Origin: an uncultured Peptoniphilus sp.
GTDB lineage: Bacteria > Bacillota > Clostridia > Tissierellales > Peptoniphilaceae
DNA length: 25,165 bases
Assembly: GCA_946999425.1 (NCBI GenBank)
Contig: CAMQDG010000018.1
Location: forward strand, 1 to 25,165
Direction of reading: 5' to 3'
Shown here: positions 24,026-25,165 of the stretch, piece after piece
How positions within the stretch are numbered: the stretch's first letter is position 1
Layout: each line of letters starts with the position of its first letter
Notes under the pieces: model-generated
Told to the model about the DNA's origin: nothing
Seen by the model: the letters and a program-made list of their open reading frames with translations, nothing else
Databases searched by the model: none
Position numbers and translations under genes: made by a program

Positions 24026-24814
24026 TTATTTTGCAATTGAAAAAAGAATATGAACCATAAAAATAACAACTATTATGCTGTCAAATCGGTCCAATACTCC
24101 TCCATGACCGGGAAATATTTTTCCATAGTCCTTTATTTTGCAGTCCCTTTTTATTTTAGATGCAATTAAATCTCCCATCTCAGATACTATTGAAGAAAAT
24201 ATCAAAAATAAAATTATATAAATGTTGAAGCTTATACCAAAAAGAGTAAATAAAGCCAAGGAAGATATAAGGCTTCCTAAAATTCCACCTATAGCCACCT
24301 CTATAATCTTATTGGGACTTACTTTTTCAATTAGTTTATGTCTTCCCATAGTAACACCTACAATATAGGCAAATGTATCAGTTGCAAAGGCAATTACAAA
24401 AACTAAATAAATATAATAAGTCCCTTCCAAATCATTTATTAAATTAAAAGTAAATGGAAGATAAAAAAAAGAAAAAATTGAATATATGGCATCTTGACTT
24501 GTATTTTTTCCCCTAAAAACAAATAAAAATGCAATTATAAGGGATAAAAATATAGATGCTGAATAATTCAAGTTTATTTCCTTAAAATACATATCTGAAA
24601 TTCTAAGCAAAAACAATAAAGTTGCAGGTAAAATTATACTTGGCATAATTAATTTTACGCCAATATTTTTAAAGGCATTTTTAAGTTCAAAAACACCTAT
24701 TATAGATAAAATAAAAACAGAGCTTCTTAGGATTATTCCACCTCTTGTTAATACAAAATATAAGGCTATAACCCCAAATATTCCTGTTAATATTCTTTTA
24801 GAAAGCTGCGGCAA
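24026..24814 (-). CDS. cdsA: Phosphatidate cytidylyltransferase
   Basis: CdsA makes CDP-diacylglycerol from phosphatidic acid and CTP in the membrane, feeding phosphatidylglycerol synthesis by PgsA. The 262 residues are mostly hydrophobic, with six to eight membrane spans. The C-terminal signature S-x3-R-x4-K-D-x5-PGHGG-x2-DR-x-D is visible: SKIKRDCKIKDYGKIFPGHG followed by GVLDRFDS. It starts with TTG at 24812-24814, two bases before the uppS stop, with GGAGG (24822-24826) seven bases upstream. The next ATG in frame lies far inside the protein. The uppS-cdsA pairing is conserved across bacteria. Confidence 0.95.
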   Translation of the reverse strand: MPQLSKRILTGIFGVIALYFVLTRGGIILRSSVFILSIIGVFELKNAFKNIGVKLIMPSIILPATLLFLLRISDMYFKEINLNYSASIFLSLIIAFLFVFRGKNTSQDAIYSIFSFFYLPFTFNLINDLEGTYYIYLVFVIAFATDTFAYIVGVTMGRHKLIEKVSPNKIIEVAIGGILGSLISSLALFTLFGISFNIYIILFLIFSSIVSEMGDLIASKIKRDCKIKDYGKIFPGHGGVLDRFDSIIVVIFMVHILFSIAK

Positions 24815-25165
24815 TTAAAGTCCTCCATATCTACGATTTCTATTTTGATATTCAACTATAGCTTCATAAAATTTTTCTTTTGTAAAATCTGGCCATAGAA
24901 TGTCTGTAAAATAAAATTCAGCATAGGCAAGTTGATATAACATAAAATTAGAAATCCTCTTTTCTCCACCCGGTCTTATTAATAGATCAATTGGCGCTTG
25001 ATCTTTTGTATATAAATATTTTTCAAATAACTTTTCTTCAATATTGGAAATAGAAATCTCGTTGCTTAAAACATCTTGAGAAATTTTTTTGCAAGCATTT
25101 ATTATTTCCATATGAGATCCATAATTCAAAGCAATATTTAATATCATTTTATCATTTTGCTCAGT
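24815..25165 (-). CDS. uppS: Isoprenyl transferase (undecaprenyl diphosphate synthase), C-terminal part
   Basis: The reading frame is open to the right window edge (TEQND precedes MILNIALNYGS), so the N-terminus lies outside; the ATG at 25145-25147 is internal. The segment is the C-terminal half of a cis-prenyltransferase: LNIALNYGS, PIDLLIRPGGEKRISNFMLY, and YAEFYFTDILWPDF, ending RRYGGL. The enzyme extends FPP with IPP to undecaprenyl diphosphate, the carrier lipid for peptidoglycan. Position upstream of cdsA, rseP and ispG agrees. The FPP-binding Asp and P-loop at the N-terminus cannot be inspected. Confidence 0.93.
   Translation of the reverse strand, partial: TEQNDKMILNIALNYGSHMEIINACKKISQDVLSNEISISNIEEKLFEKYLYTKDQAPIDLLIRPGGEKRISNFMLYQLAYAEFYFTDILWPDFTKEKFYEAIVEYQNRNRRYGGL
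24822..24826 (-). promoter_or_regulatory. Ribosome binding site that fixes the TTG start of cdsA
   Basis: GGAGG, encoded within the last codons of uppS (Gly-Gly), lies seven bases before TTG at 24812-24814, and no ATG or GTG is nearby in frame. Confidence 0.8.

Noticed and set aside
24016..24069. Longer rseP frame with a hydrophobic 18-residue extension
   Set aside because: It overlaps cdsA and lacks a ribosome binding site; the chosen ATG has GGAGG upstream and puts HEGGH at the usual distance from the N-terminus.

Overview
This window is a stretch of core housekeeping chromosome from a low-GC, AT-rich Gram-positive anaerobe. The gram-positive type polymerase PolC, the rimP-nusA-ylxR-infB-rbfA-nrnA-truB-ribF-rpsO-pnp order and the AGGAGG-type ribosome binding sites point to Firmicutes. 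The overall feel is clostridial/Tissierellia (Peptoniphilaceae-like), but the genus cannot be fixed from sequence alone. All twenty genes lie on the minus strand, so transcription runs from the right end of the window to the left. No mobile element, tRNA, rRNA, CRISPR array or transferred island was seen, and no intergenic gap exceeds about 135 bases.

In transcription order: (1) uppS (5' end outside the window), cdsA, rseP and ispG form an envelope/isoprenoid operon closed by a strong terminator at 21903-21947. (2) polC follows as a single gene; an extended -10 sequence lies inside the loop of the preceding terminator. (3) A clear promoter at 17588-17615 is followed by a leader with a terminator-like hairpin, then the translation/transcription operon rimP-nusA-ylxR-infB-rbfA-nrnA-truB-ribF, with many overlapping start/stop codons. 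(4) rpsO has a structured leader and its own terminator; pnp follows with another terminator, then dut. (5) A promoter at 6909-6936 drives ftsK-rimO-pgsA-cinA-recA and a SbcD/Mre11-like phosphoesterase gene cut by the left edge.

The groups are mostly textbook. uppS, cdsA and ispG serve isoprenoid and phospholipid supply, with pgsA later in the window. NusA, IF2, RbfA, RimP, TruB, RimO and S15 serve transcription and ribosome assembly. PNPase and NrnA degrade RNA and nanoRNA. PolC, Dut, FtsK, RecA and the SbcD-like protein serve DNA replication, precursor quality, segregation and repair. Several starts were corrected to internal ATGs (dut, rimP, rimO, rseP), and four genes use TTG or GTG starts (cinA, cdsA, polC, the phosphoesterase).

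No exotic new system was found. The points that stand out are regulatory architecture and small departures from the usual arrangement: a polC whose PHP domain has lost several expected metal-ligand residues; a terminator-like hairpin between the rimP-nusA promoter and the rimP ribosome binding site; a promoter-like element nested in a terminator loop; a long irregular hairpin in the rpsO leader; terminators abutting the pnp and dut ribosome binding sites; and the absence of dxr and ylxQ from their customary slots.
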